From positions 6,014,001 to 6,078,000 of the forward strand of contig NZ_JARXYP010000002.1 in the NCBI RefSeq assembly GCF_029893805.1: a stretch of DNA of 64,000 nucleotides, written 5' to 3'. The translations under genes and the position numbers were made by a program. Origin of the DNA: Streptomyces sp. SAI-135 (GTDB lineage: Bacteria > Actinomycetota > Actinomycetes > Streptomycetales > Streptomycetaceae). Numbering within the stretch: the first letter of the stretch is position 1; every line of letters begins with the position of its first letter. This document shows positions 51,052-59,154 of this stretch, one piece after another. The notes beneath the pieces were generated by a model that was not told the DNA's origin, ran no database searches, and saw only the letters and a program-made list of their open reading frames with translations.

Positions 51052-52335
51052 GTGAAGCGCAAGCTGGCAGCCGCGATCGGTATCGCGGGCATGATGGTCT
51101 CCGTCGCGGCGTGCGGTGGCAGCGACAGCGGAAGTTCGGACAACAGCGGCGCGGACGCCAAGGAGCTGACCGTCTGGCTCACCGTCGACGCCCAGAACAA
51201 CTGGCCCGAGCTGGTGAAGGCCGCGGACGCCACGGTCCAGAAGAAGCACCCCGGCATCAAGATCAACCACGAGTACTACGGCTGGCCGGACAAGAACACC
51301 AAGCTCGACGCGGTCCTCGCCACCGACAAGGCCCCCGACGTCGTCGAGATGGGCAACACCGAGATGCTCGGCTACATGGTCAAGGGTGCCTTCGCGCCCC
51401 TCGACACCGCCAAGTTCACCAACTCCTCGGCCTGGCTCGACGGCCTCAAGGCCTCGGTGACCTACGACGGCAAGACCTACGGCGTCCCGTACTACGCGGG
51501 CGGCCGGGTCGGCAACTGGCGCAAGGACGTCTTCGCCTCGGTCGGCGTCAAGTCCGCCCCGAAGACCTACGCGGAGCTCACCGCCGCCCTGGACAAGGTC
51601 CAGAAGAAGGAGGGCGACAAGTTCTCCGCCTGGTACCAGCCCAGCCGTGATTGGTACGCGGCCATGTCCTTCGTCTACGACGCCGGCGGCTCCATCGCGG
51701 TCGAGTCGGGCGGCCAGTGGAAGGCCAACCTCTCCTCGCCGGAGTCCGTCAAGGGCCTCACCGAGTTCAAGAACGTCCTCGACAAGTACATGCACGGCGA
51801 CAAGACCAAGGACGAGTCCGACCGCTACATCGTCTACGGCCAGGGCAAGTCCGGCATGATCTTCGGCGCGGCCTGGGAGGGCGCGACCTCCGCCGACCCG
51901 AAGAACGACAAGACCGGCAAGCTCAAGGACAACCTCGAGAACTTCGTGATGCCCGGTCCGTCCGGCAAGAACATGCCCGTCTTCCTGGGCGGTTCGGACC
52001 TCGCGGTCCCGGTGAAGTCGAAGGCGCAGACCGTCGCCGCCGAGTGGATCAACGCCTTCACCGGTCCCTCCGGCCAGAAGGGCCTGATGGCCAAGGGCAA
52101 CCTGCCCAACAACAAGACCGACCTCGCCATCCTGAAGAACGACCCGGCGACCGCGGTCCCGGCCACCGCGGCCGAGTCCAACTGGTTCGTGCCCATGGCG
52201 CCCGGCTGGGGCCAGGTCGAGAAGGCGCAGGTCCTGCAGACCATGCTGCAGAACATCGGCACCGGCAAGAAGTCGGTCGAGGCCGCCGCGAAGGACGCGG
52301 ACACCGCGATCGACAAGGTCATCAACACCAAGTGA
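51052..52335 (+). CDS. dasA: Chitobiose/GlcNAc-binding lipoprotein DasA
   Basis: A 427-residue sugar-binding protein of ABC import. GTG start 51052 with AGGAGG at 51041-51046. Signal peptide with lipobox ending at Cys21 (SVAAC), then a Ser/Gly linker, then a solute-binding fold (TVWLTVDAQNNWPELVKAAD, VVEMGNTEMLGYM, LGGSDLAVPVKSK). DasA binds N,N'-diacetylchitobiose and longer oligomers outside the cell. It is separated from dasB by a hairpin and tandem repeats, which suggests higher expression of the binding protein than of the permeases. Confidence 0.9.
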   Translation: MKRKLAAAIGIAGMMVSVAACGGSDSGSSDNSGADAKELTVWLTVDAQNNWPELVKAADATVQKKHPGIKINHEYYGWPDKNTKLDAVLATDKAPDVVEMGNTEMLGYMVKGAFAPLDTAKFTNSSAWLDGLKASVTYDGKTYGVPYYAGGRVGNWRKDVFASVGVKSAPKTYAELTAALDKVQKKEGDKFSAWYQPSRDWYAAMSFVYDAGGSIAVESGGQWKANLSSPESVKGLTEFKNVLDKYMHGDKTKDESDRYIVYGQGKSGMIFGAAWEGATSADPKNDKTGKLKDNLENFVMPGPSGKNMPVFLGGSDLAVPVKSKAQTVAAEWINAFTGPSGQKGLMAKGNLPNNKTDLAILKNDPATAVPATAAESNWFVPMAPGWGQVEKAQVLQTMLQNIGTGKKSVEAAAKDADTAIDKVINTK

Positions 52336-52341
52336 CCGCAG

Positions 52342-52373
52342 GCAGGGCCCCGTCGACGACGGCGGGGCCCTGC
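52342..52373 (+). terminator. Hairpin between dasA and dasB
   Basis: GCAGGGCCCC (52342-52351) pairs with GGGGCCCTGC (52364-52373). Hairpins after binding-protein genes commonly give partial termination or 3'-end protection. Confidence 0.65.
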
Positions 52374-52376
52374 TTC

Positions 52377-52449
52377 CCGTACGGCCGTGCGGGCATCGCT
52401 TTCGTACGGCCGTACGGGCATCGCTTTCGTACGGCCGTACGGGTTCGCC
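52377..52449 (+). repeat. 25-bp tandem palindromic repeats in the dasA-dasB gap
   Basis: Three units of about 25 bases; each contains the self-complementary CGTACGGCCGTACG followed by GGCATCGCTTT (the third unit diverges after GG, and the first has CGTGCG). They fill the rest of the gap upstream of dasB. Possible binding site array or mRNA stem-loops; the role is unknown. Confidence 0.75.
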
Positions 52450-52483
52450 GCGTACGACCAGAGGGACCGCTGAGGAGCGCGCC

Positions 52484-53464
52484 ATGAGTGCCGCAGACAC
52501 CACCACCCCCACCGAGGTGCCGCCGCCGATGCCGGTACCGCCGCCGCCCCGGCCGGCCGCACCGGGCAGAAAGCGGGCCTTCAGCGCCACCCCCTGGCTG
52601 CTGCTCGCCCCCTGTCTGCTGATCCTGGTGCTGGTCCTCGGCTATCCGATGGTCCGTCTGGTCGGGCTGTCCTTCCAGAAGTTCGGCCAGTCCCAGCTGT
52701 GGGGCTTCCAGCCGGCCGAGTGGGTCGGCTTCGACAACTTCACCGGCGTGCTGGACGACGGCGAGTTCTGGGCGGTCGTCGTCCGGACCGTCGTCTTCGC
52801 GGCCGGCTGCGTCATCTTCACGATGGTCGCGGGCATGCTGATCGCCCTGCTGCTCCAGCGGGTCTCCGGCTGGGTGAAGACCCTCGTCAACATCGCCCTG
52901 GTGGCCAGCTGGGGCATGCCGATCATCGTCGCCACCACGGTCTTCAAATGGCTGTTCGATGCGGACTACGGCATCCTCAACGCCCTGCTCAGCAAGCTGC
53001 CCGGCGTCGAGATGATCGGCCACAACTGGTTCGCCAGCGGGCCGCAGGGGCTGGCGGTGATCATGCTGCTCGTGGTGTGGGGCGCGGTGCCCTTCGTCGT
53101 CATCACGCTCAGCGCCGGACTCACCCAGGTCCCGGCCGAGCTGGAGGAGGCGGCCCGGCTGGACGGCGCGAGCGCCTGGGGCGTGTTCCGGTACGTCACC
53201 GTGCCCGTCCTCAAGCCGATCATCGTGATGCTCACGACCCTGTCGGTCATCTGGGACATGGGCGTCTTCCCGCAGGTGTTCGTGATGCGCAACGGTCATC
53301 CCGAGCAGGAGTTCCAGCTCCTGACCACCTACTCCTACGACCGCGCCTTCGTGGTCAACGACTACGCGCAGGGCTCCGCGATCGCCCTGATCACCGTGGT
53401 GCTGCTGCTCGGGGTCGTCGCCGTCTACATGCGTCAGATGCTGAAGATCGGAGAGGTCGAATGA
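52484..53464 (+). CDS. dasB: ABC sugar permease DasB
   Basis: A 326-residue permease with a proline-rich cytoplasmic N-terminus (TEVPPPMPVPPPPRP) and six predicted helices. The EAA loop is EEAARLDGASAWGVFRYVTV, the contact with the shared ATPase, presumably MsiK elsewhere on the chromosome because no ATPase gene is present here. It forms a heterodimer with DasC. The stop overlaps the dasC start (ATGA). Confidence 0.88.
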   Translation: MSAADTTTPTEVPPPMPVPPPPRPAAPGRKRAFSATPWLLLAPCLLILVLVLGYPMVRLVGLSFQKFGQSQLWGFQPAEWVGFDNFTGVLDDGEFWAVVVRTVVFAAGCVIFTMVAGMLIALLLQRVSGWVKTLVNIALVASWGMPIIVATTVFKWLFDADYGILNALLSKLPGVEMIGHNWFASGPQGLAVIMLLVVWGAVPFVVITLSAGLTQVPAELEEAARLDGASAWGVFRYVTVPVLKPIIVMLTTLSVIWDMGVFPQVFVMRNGHPEQEFQLLTTYSYDRAFVVNDYAQGSAIALITVVLLLGVVAVYMRQMLKIGEVE

Positions 53465-54312
53465 GCGCGCTCGCCCCGGCCGGCGGCCGTCGCCGCGGCA
53501 AGTCCAAGGCCGGCTGGAACCTCCTCGGCCTCCTCGTCTTCCTGACGGCAGGCTTCCCCGTCTACTGGATGCTCAACACGGCGTTCAAACCGGCGAAGGA
53601 CGCGATCGACCCGGACCCGAGCCTGCTGCCGACCGGCATCACGTTCTCCAACTTCAGCCGCGCGCTGGACATCGCCGACTTCTGGGGCCCGGTCGGCCGC
53701 AGCCTGGTCGTCTCCCTGGCGGTCGTCGCGATCGGCATCGTCGTCGGCACGCTCGGCGCCCTCGCCATCTCCCGGTTCTCCTTCCGCGGCCGGAAGATCG
53801 TGATCGTGGGCATCCTGGCGGTCCAGATGGTCCCGCTCGTCGCGATGATCATCCCGGTCTTCCTGCTCCTGAACGACCTCGACCAGTACGACAAGCTGTC
53901 GGGCCTGATCATCACGTACCTGACCTTCATCCTGCCCTTCACGGTGTGGACGCTGCGCGGCTTCATCGTCAACATCCCCAAGGAGCTGGAGGAGGCGGCC
54001 ATGGTCGACGGCTGTTCCCCCACCGGCGCCTTCATGCGGGTGGTGTTCCCGCTGCTGGCCCCCGGCATGGTCGCCACCTCGGTCTACGGCTTCATCCAGG
54101 CCTGGAACGAGTACCTGTACGCCCTCATGCTGCTCAGCCAGAAGAACCAGACCGCGACCGTCTGGCTCGGCAACTTCACCACCAAACACGGTACCGAATA
54201 CGCCCCGATGATGGCCGGTTCCACCATGATGGCCGTGCCGATCGTGGTCCTCTTCCTCCTCGTCCAGCGCAAGATGGCCGCGGGTCTCACCGCGGGCGCC
54301 GTGAAGGGATAA
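53461..54312 (+). CDS. dasC: ABC sugar permease DasC
   Basis: A 283-residue permease with six helices. EAA loop: EEAAMVDGCSPTGAFMRVVFP. The N-terminus is short and basic. It partners DasB to import chitin-derived disaccharides delivered by DasA. The next gene, dasD, starts 8 bases later, so the operon continues. Confidence 0.88.
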   Translation: MSALAPAGGRRRGKSKAGWNLLGLLVFLTAGFPVYWMLNTAFKPAKDAIDPDPSLLPTGITFSNFSRALDIADFWGPVGRSLVVSLAVVAIGIVVGTLGALAISRFSFRGRKIVIVGILAVQMVPLVAMIIPVFLLLNDLDQYDKLSGLIITYLTFILPFTVWTLRGFIVNIPKELEEAAMVDGCSPTGAFMRVVFPLLAPGMVATSVYGFIQAWNEYLYALMLLSQKNQTATVWLGNFTTKHGTEYAPMMAGSTMMAVPIVVLFLLVQRKMAAGLTAGAVKG

Positions 54313-54320
54313 CGCCCCCG

Positions 54321-55805
54321 ATGACGACATTCGCCAGCGGCACCGACACGCTCACCCGCGATGCGCTGACCGTCCTCCAGCCCGGCTTCACCGGCACCAC
54401 CGCCCCCGACTGGCTGCTGCGCCGCCTCGGCGAGGGCCTCGCCTCGGTCGGCCTGTTCGGCCGCAACATCGCCTCGCCGGAGCAACTGGCCGCACTGACG
54501 GCCCAGTTGCGTGCCGAACGCGACGACGTCCTGGTCGCCATCGACGAGGAGGGCGGTGATGTGACCCGTCTGGAGGTGCGCACCGGATCGTCCTTCCCCG
54601 GCAACCACGCCCTCGGCGCGGTGGACGACCTGGAACTGACGCGGCAGGTGGCCGCGGAGCTCGGCCGCCGCCTGGCGGCCTGCGGGGTCAACCTCAACTG
54701 GGCCCCGTCGGCCGACGTGAACTCCAACCCGTCCAACCCGGTGATCGGGGTCCGCTCCTTCGGCGCCTCCGCGGACCTGGCCGCCCGGCACACGGCGGCC
54801 TACGTCACGGGGCTGCAGTCGGCGGGCGTCGCCGCCTGCACCAAGCACTTCCCGGGCCACGGCGACACCGCGATCGACTCCCACCACGCCCTGCCGCGCA
54901 TCGACGTGGACGAGTCGGTGCTCCTGGAACGGGAGCTGCGGCCCTTCCGCGCCGCCATCGCCGCCGGCACCCGCGCGGTGATGACCGCCCACATCCTGGT
55001 CCCCGCCCTGGACCCGGACCGTCCGGCGACGCTGTCCCCCAAGGTGCTGACCGACCTGCTCCGCCGCGAGCTCGGCTACACCGGCCTCATCGTCACCGAC
55101 GGCATGGAGATGCAGGCCATCGCCGGCACCTACGGCATCGAACGCGGCAGCGTCCTGGCCGTCGCCGCCGGCGCCGACGCGATCTGCGTGGGCGGTGGCC
55201 TCGCCGACGACGAGACGGTACGGCGCCTGCGGGACGCCCTGGTCTCGGCGGTCCGCGCGGGCGAGCTCCCCGAGGAGCGGCTCGCCCAGGCGGCGGAACG
55301 CGTGCGCACGCTCGCCCACTGGACGACGGCCGGCGCGGCCGGAGCCCAGCCGCCGGCCGACGAGGAGGTGGGACTGCGCGCGGCCCGCAGGGCGCTGCGC
55401 ATCACCGGCGCGGACGGCTTCACCCCCCTCACCACAGCGCCCTACGTCGCCGCCTTCACCCCGGTCGCCAACGTGGCCGTCGGCGACGAGACGCCCTGGG
55501 GCGTCGCCGCCGAACTCGCCCGCGTGCTCCCCGGCACGGAGACGGGCAGTTTCGCCGGCGAGGACGCGGGCCTCGCCACTCTGGCCGCGGCCGGCCCCCG
55601 CCGCATCGTGGTCGTGGTCCGCGACGAACACCGCCACCCCTGGATGGGAGCGGCCCTGGACACCGTCCTGCGCACCCGCCCCGACACGATCGTGATCGAG
55701 ATGGGCCTCCCCCAGGCTCCCGCCCGGGGCATCCTGCACATCGCGACCCACGGCGCGGCAAGGGTCTGCGGCAGGGCGGCGGCGGAGGTCATCGTGGGGG
55801 AGTAG
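54321..55805 (+). CDS. dasD: Beta-N-acetylglucosaminidase DasD (GH3)
   Basis: A 494-residue GH3 enzyme of the NagZ type. KHFPGHGDTAIDSHHALP provides the His-Asp general acid/base loop, and the nucleophile Asp is in LIVTDGMEMQAI. GITFAS-type signal peptides are absent, so it is cytosolic and hydrolyses imported chito-oligosaccharides to GlcNAc. The C-terminal 150 residues form an extra domain absent from short NagZ proteins. It follows dasC directly and ends the operon at a 14-bp terminator. Confidence 0.9.
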   Translation: MTTFASGTDTLTRDALTVLQPGFTGTTAPDWLLRRLGEGLASVGLFGRNIASPEQLAALTAQLRAERDDVLVAIDEEGGDVTRLEVRTGSSFPGNHALGAVDDLELTRQVAAELGRRLAACGVNLNWAPSADVNSNPSNPVIGVRSFGASADLAARHTAAYVTGLQSAGVAACTKHFPGHGDTAIDSHHALPRIDVDESVLLERELRPFRAAIAAGTRAVMTAHILVPALDPDRPATLSPKVLTDLLRRELGYTGLIVTDGMEMQAIAGTYGIERGSVLAVAAGADAICVGGGLADDETVRRLRDALVSAVRAGELPEERLAQAAERVRTLAHWTTAGAAGAQPPADEEVGLRAARRALRITGADGFTPLTTAPYVAAFTPVANVAVGDETPWGVAAELARVLPGTETGSFAGEDAGLATLAAAGPRRIVVVVRDEHRHPWMGAALDTVLRTRPDTIVIEMGLPQAPARGILHIATHGAARVCGRAAAEVIVGE

Positions 55806-55818
55806 TGCTGCGACACGA

Positions 55819-55853
55819 CAGGTGCCGGTTCCTTTCGAGGGAACCGGCACCTG
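55819..55853 (+). terminator. Terminator of the das operon
   Basis: CAGGTGCCGGTTCC (55819-55832) pairs perfectly with GGAACCGGCACCTG (55840-55853), loop TTTCGAG, followed by TTCT. Confidence 0.82.
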
Positions 55854-55863
55854 TTCTCGTCAG

Positions 55864-55900
55864 GGCCGCGGGGAACTGCGCGACCGGCCACGACGCACCC
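55864..55900 (-). repeat. Dispersed intergenic repeat, copy 5 (inverted)
   Basis: On the minus strand it reads GTCGTGGCCGGTCGCGCAGTT then CCCCGC, matching the element at 14.3 kb. Located between the convergent dasD and nagB genes. Confidence 0.68.
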
Positions 55901-55940
55901 GCACTCCGCAGACGGCAGGACCCGGCAGACGAAACCGCCC

Positions 55941-56726
55941 TCAGATCCCCTGCCAGTCCGGCTTGTTGACATAGGTGTGCCGGAAGTAGTCGGCAAGCTT
56001 CAGCTTGGAAGCCGCCCCCTCGTCCACCACCACCGTCGCATGCGGATGCAACTGAAGGGCCGAGGCGGGGCACACCGCGGCAACCGGCCCCTCCACCGTC
56101 GCCGCCACCGCGTCCGCCTTCCCCTCACCGGTCGCCAGCAGCACCAGATGCCGAGCCTCGAGAATCGTCCCGATGCCCTGCGTGATGACGTGGTGCGGGA
56201 CCTGCGAGATGTCGCCCTCGAAGAAGCGCGCGTTGTCCACCCGGGTCTGCTCGGTCAGCGTCTTGATCCGGGTCCGCGAGGCCAGCGAGGAGCACGGCTC
56301 GTTGAACCCGATGTGCCCGTCCGTCCCGATCCCGAGCAGTTGCAGGTCCACGCCCCCGGCGTCGGCCAGCGCCGAGTCGTACGCCTGGCAGGCACCGGTG
56401 ATGTCCCGGGCCGTCCCGTCCGGGCCCATGAAGGAGGCCATCGGTATCCCCAGCGGCTCCAGCACCTCCCGCCGCAGCACCGAACGGTAGGACTCCGGGT
56501 GCTCGGCCGGCAGCCCCACGTACTCGTCGAGCTGGGCTATCCGCGCCCGGGAGGCGTCCACGGCACCGGAGCGCACCTTCGCGGCCAGGGCCTCGTAGAT
56601 GGGCAGCGGGGTGGAGCCGGTCGCCACGCCGAGCAGGGCGTCGGGCTTGCGCCGGAGCAGCTGGGCCATGGCCTCGGCGATGAGCTCGCCACCCGCCTTG
56701 GCATCCGGAACGATGACAACTTCCAC
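55941..56726 (-). CDS. nagB: Glucosamine-6-phosphate deaminase
   Basis: A 261-residue enzyme converting GlcN-6-P to fructose-6-P and ammonia. GTG start 56726 (VEVVIVPDAK). Motifs: LGVATGSTPLP (phosphate site), AQLDEYVGLP (catalytic Asp) and GIGTDGHIGFNEP (catalytic His and Glu). No membrane or signal sequence. GlcN-6-P is also the inducer of DasR, so NagB sets inducer levels. A dre lies 88 bases upstream. Confidence 0.93.
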   Translation of the reverse strand: MEVVIVPDAKAGGELIAEAMAQLLRRKPDALLGVATGSTPLPIYEALAAKVRSGAVDASRARIAQLDEYVGLPAEHPESYRSVLRREVLEPLGIPMASFMGPDGTARDITGACQAYDSALADAGGVDLQLLGIGTDGHIGFNEPCSSLASRTRIKTLTEQTRVDNARFFEGDISQVPHHVITQGIGTILEARHLVLLATGEGKADAVAATVEGPVAAVCPASALQLHPHATVVVDEGAASKLKLADYFRHTYVNKPDWQGI

Positions 56727-56748
56727 GCTGGGCCTGCCGATCTGAGGA

Positions 56749-56776
56749 AACGGTCTGATCTGTAGCAACGGTCTGA
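56749..56776. repeat. 18-bp-spaced direct repeats upstream of nagB
   Basis: AACGGTCTGA occurs at 56749-56758 and again at 56767-56776, between the nagB start and the dre. GGTCTGA resembles a dre half-site. Function unknown. Confidence 0.45.
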
Positions 56777-56813
56777 ACGGAGAGGGCTCGACCGGACCCC
56801 GGTACGGCCCATG

Positions 56814-56825
56814 TGGTTTAGACCA
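56814..56825. promoter_or_regulatory. DasR-responsive element (dre) between nagB and the SIS gene
   Basis: TGGTTTAGACCA in a GTGGTTTAGACCAATC context. The divergent nagB and SIS-domain genes share this 210-base gap, so DasR probably controls both. Confidence 0.85.
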
Positions 56826-56936
56826 ATCTAACAGAATCGGGTGCCCCGGCCCAGGTCCCGGAAGGCCGTCGCCGCGCCACCTCCCGGACAGGTGCCATTT
56901 CGCGCGCGGCAGCGCAACGGGGAGTGAAATAGGGCC

Positions 56937-58010
56937 ATGACCACCGTCACCACAGCCGACTCCCAGGGCGAACTCCCCGGCAGGATCATGGCCCGCGAGA
57001 TGGCCGAACAGCCCGCTGTCCTGCGCCGCATCCTGGACGAGGGCGCCCCCGCCATCCGCGAGGCAGCCCGGTCGATCGCCGCCCGCGCTCCCCGCTTCGT
57101 CCTGCTCACGGCCCGTGGCACCTCCGACAACGCGGCCCTCTATGCCAAGTACCTCCTCGAAGTCCGCCTCGGCCTGCCCTGCGGCCTGACCTCCATGTCG
57201 ACGACCACCGCCTACGGCGCCCGCCCCGACCTCACCGACGTCCTCGTCGTCACCGTCAGCCAGTCCGGCGGCTCCCCGGACCTGGTGGCCTCCACCCGGG
57301 CCGCCCGCGAGGCCGGCGCCATCACCCTCGCGGTGACCAACAACCCCGACTCCCCGCTGGCCGGTGTCTCCGAGTACCACATCGACATCATGGCCGGACC
57401 GGAGAAGGCCCTCCCCGCGACCAAGACCTACACCGCCTCGCTCCTCGCCCTGTATCTCTTCGTCGAGGGTCTGCGCGGCGGCGACGGGGCACCCGCCCGG
57501 GCGCTGCCGGACCTGGCCGCCGGACTGCTCGCCCGCCAGGACGAGGTCCGCGCCCTCGCCGCCCGCTACCGCTTCGCCGAGCGGATGGTCATCACCTCCC
57601 GCGGCTACGGCTATCCCACCGCCAAGGAAGCAGCGCTCAAGCTGATGGAGACCAGCTACATCCCGGCCCTCGCCTACTCCGGCGCCGATCTCCTCCACGG
57701 CCCCCTCGCCATGGTCGACAACGTCTCGCCCGTCATCGCGGTCGTCACCGACGGCAAGGGCGGAGAGGCCCTCCAGCCTGTCCTCGACCGACTGCGCGGC
57801 CGGGGTGCGGACCTGGTCGTGGTAGGTCCCCGGAGCCAGGTCGAACAGGCCTCGGCCGGCTTCGTCCTGCCCACCGACGACGTGGCCGAGGAGGTCCAGC
57901 CCGTCCTGGAGATCATCCCCCTCCAGCTGCTGGCCTACGAGGTCACCGTCGCCCGCGGTCAGGACCCGGACGCGCCGCGCGCCCTGGCGAAGGTGACAGA
58001 GACCCACTGA
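56937..58010 (+). CDS. SIS-domain aminosugar isomerase (GlmS C-terminal-like)
   Basis: A 357-residue protein with two SIS domains: TARGTSDNAALYAKYL and SQSGGSPDLVAST form the first sugar-phosphate site, and TSRGYGYPTAKEAALKLMET with a second site follow. It resembles the isomerase half of GlmS without the glutaminase domain, as in AgaS-like proteins. A role in GlcN-6-P interconversion beside nagB is likely, but the substrate is not proven. ATG 56937, divergent from nagB. Confidence 0.83.
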   Translation: MTTVTTADSQGELPGRIMAREMAEQPAVLRRILDEGAPAIREAARSIAARAPRFVLLTARGTSDNAALYAKYLLEVRLGLPCGLTSMSTTTAYGARPDLTDVLVVTVSQSGGSPDLVASTRAAREAGAITLAVTNNPDSPLAGVSEYHIDIMAGPEKALPATKTYTASLLALYLFVEGLRGGDGAPARALPDLAAGLLARQDEVRALAARYRFAERMVITSRGYGYPTAKEAALKLMETSYIPALAYSGADLLHGPLAMVDNVSPVIAVVTDGKGGEALQPVLDRLRGRGADLVVVGPRSQVEQASAGFVLPTDDVAEEVQPVLEIIPLQLLAYEVTVARGQDPDAPRALAKVTETH

Positions 58011-58152
58011 CGGGCCGGACGGAGCCGCCGACCCGACGGCCCCCGCGGACACACCCATGCCGACACCCCCTCCGCATTGCCTAATAATCGCTACAAAAAC
58101 AACGTACGGGACGCGCCGCCTTTTCTCTAGCATCCGCTATACAATTCACTCC

Positions 58153-58794
58153 ATGGTGAGCAGCCGCGAGACGAAAGCGCAGGTCACGTCCACCGCCCCG
58201 TCATCCAGACCACGCGGTCGCCCCCGCTCCTTCGACCGCGAGACCGCGCTGGAGAAGGCGATCCTGGCCTTCTGGGAGCAGGGGTACGAGGCCACGTCCG
58301 TCTCCGACCTCACTCGTGTGATGGACATCGGCGCCCCGAGCCTGTACGCCGCCTTCGGCGACAAGCGCACGCTCTTCGAGGAGGTCGTGAGCGTGTACGG
58401 CGACCGCTACGCCGCCTTCGCCGACCGCGCCCTGGCCGAGGAGCCCACCGCCCGCGCCGCCGTCGCACGGACCCTGCGCGAGGCCGCCCGCGCCTACACG
58501 GACCCCGACCGCCCGCACGGCTGCCTCATCGCCCACGCGGCCACCAACTGCACGACCCCCGAGGTCGCCACGTCCCTGCGGGACCGGCGCAACGCCCTGA
58601 TCTCCGCCTTGGAGAGCCGCATCCGGGCCGGTATCGCCGCAGGTGAACTGCCCTCCGGCACCGACGCCCGCGCACTGGCCCGGCACAGCGGCGCGATCGT
58701 GCACGGCATGTCCCAGCAGGCGCGCGACGGCGCGAGCCGACAGGAGTTGGAGGCTGTCGCGGAAATTGCCATGGCCATCTGGCCCCGCACATGA
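58153..58794 (+). CDS. TetR-family transcriptional regulator
   Basis: A 213-residue TetR regulator from ATG 58153. RGRPRSFDRETALEKAILAFW, then the helix-turn-helix TSVSDLTRVMDIGAPSLYAAFG. The C-terminal domain includes HGCLIAHAATNC, a stretch typical of this subgroup. The longer frame from 58057 runs through an AT-rich promoter zone (TATACAAT near 58138-58145) and is rejected. Target unknown; the gene stands between the SIS gene and the kinase. Confidence 0.85.
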   Translation: MVSSRETKAQVTSTAPSSRPRGRPRSFDRETALEKAILAFWEQGYEATSVSDLTRVMDIGAPSLYAAFGDKRTLFEEVVSVYGDRYAAFADRALAEEPTARAAVARTLREAARAYTDPDRPHGCLIAHAATNCTTPEVATSLRDRRNALISALESRIRAGIAAGELPSGTDARALARHSGAIVHGMSQQARDGASRQELEAVAEIAMAIWPRT

Positions 58795-58823
58795 ACCCAC
58801 ACGCGTTAGGCTGCGTGTGGGTT
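58795..58823 (+). terminator. Terminator after the TetR gene
   Basis: AACCCACACGC (58795-58805) pairs with GCGTGTGGGTT (58813-58823), a perfect 11-bp stem overlapping the last bases after the stop codon. Confidence 0.75.
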
Positions 58824-59154
58824 GTTAGGGCGTCCGAGTAAGTGCCCCCCGCGAGGGAAAGGCCCAACAACAAACAGGGTCCAACGCATGGACACACCTG
58901 GTGGTCTAGTCCACAATTGAACCGTGACTTCCGTCTTCCCCGCACAGGAAGGCGGACCGAGGAACCGGAGCTCTCTGCCCTGACTGCCCCGGGTCCTCAT
59001 CTCGGCCGACCGGGACCGCACACCCCACGGCCGATATTGCTCCGGGCTGCGGTGCCGGGAAGGTTGAGGGTCCTTCCCAGGCGCCGCGGCCCGCGGGTGT
59101 CTCTGGGCACGGTGTTTTTAGGTCACCCACATACCCCCAGGTACGCTCACATGC
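58824..59154 (+). other. Long upstream region of the sensor kinase, contains a dre and hairpins
   Basis: This 331-base gap lies between the TetR terminator and the kinase. It contains a DasR-type palindrome near 58.9 kb. A 7-bp hairpin, GGGAAGG (59057-59063) with CCTTCCC (59072-59078), and a T-run GGTGTTTTTAGG near 59112-59120 lie close to the gene. No ORF or known riboswitch was recognised. It may be a promoter region, a long leader, or hold a small RNA. Confidence 0.5.
58902..58913. promoter_or_regulatory. DasR-type palindrome upstream of the PdtaS-like kinase
   Basis: TGGTCTAGTCCA, with the same 12-base core as the dasR-proximal site, in a GGTGGTCTAGTCCACAATT context. It is 242 bases upstream of the kinase start and 107 bases downstream of the TetR stop, so the kinase is the only nearby gene it could control. 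Confidence 0.75.

Noticed and set aside
58824..59154. c-di-AMP (ydaO-type) riboswitch upstream of the kinase
   Set aside because: Some hairpins are present, but the conserved blocks of that aptamer were not found on either strand.
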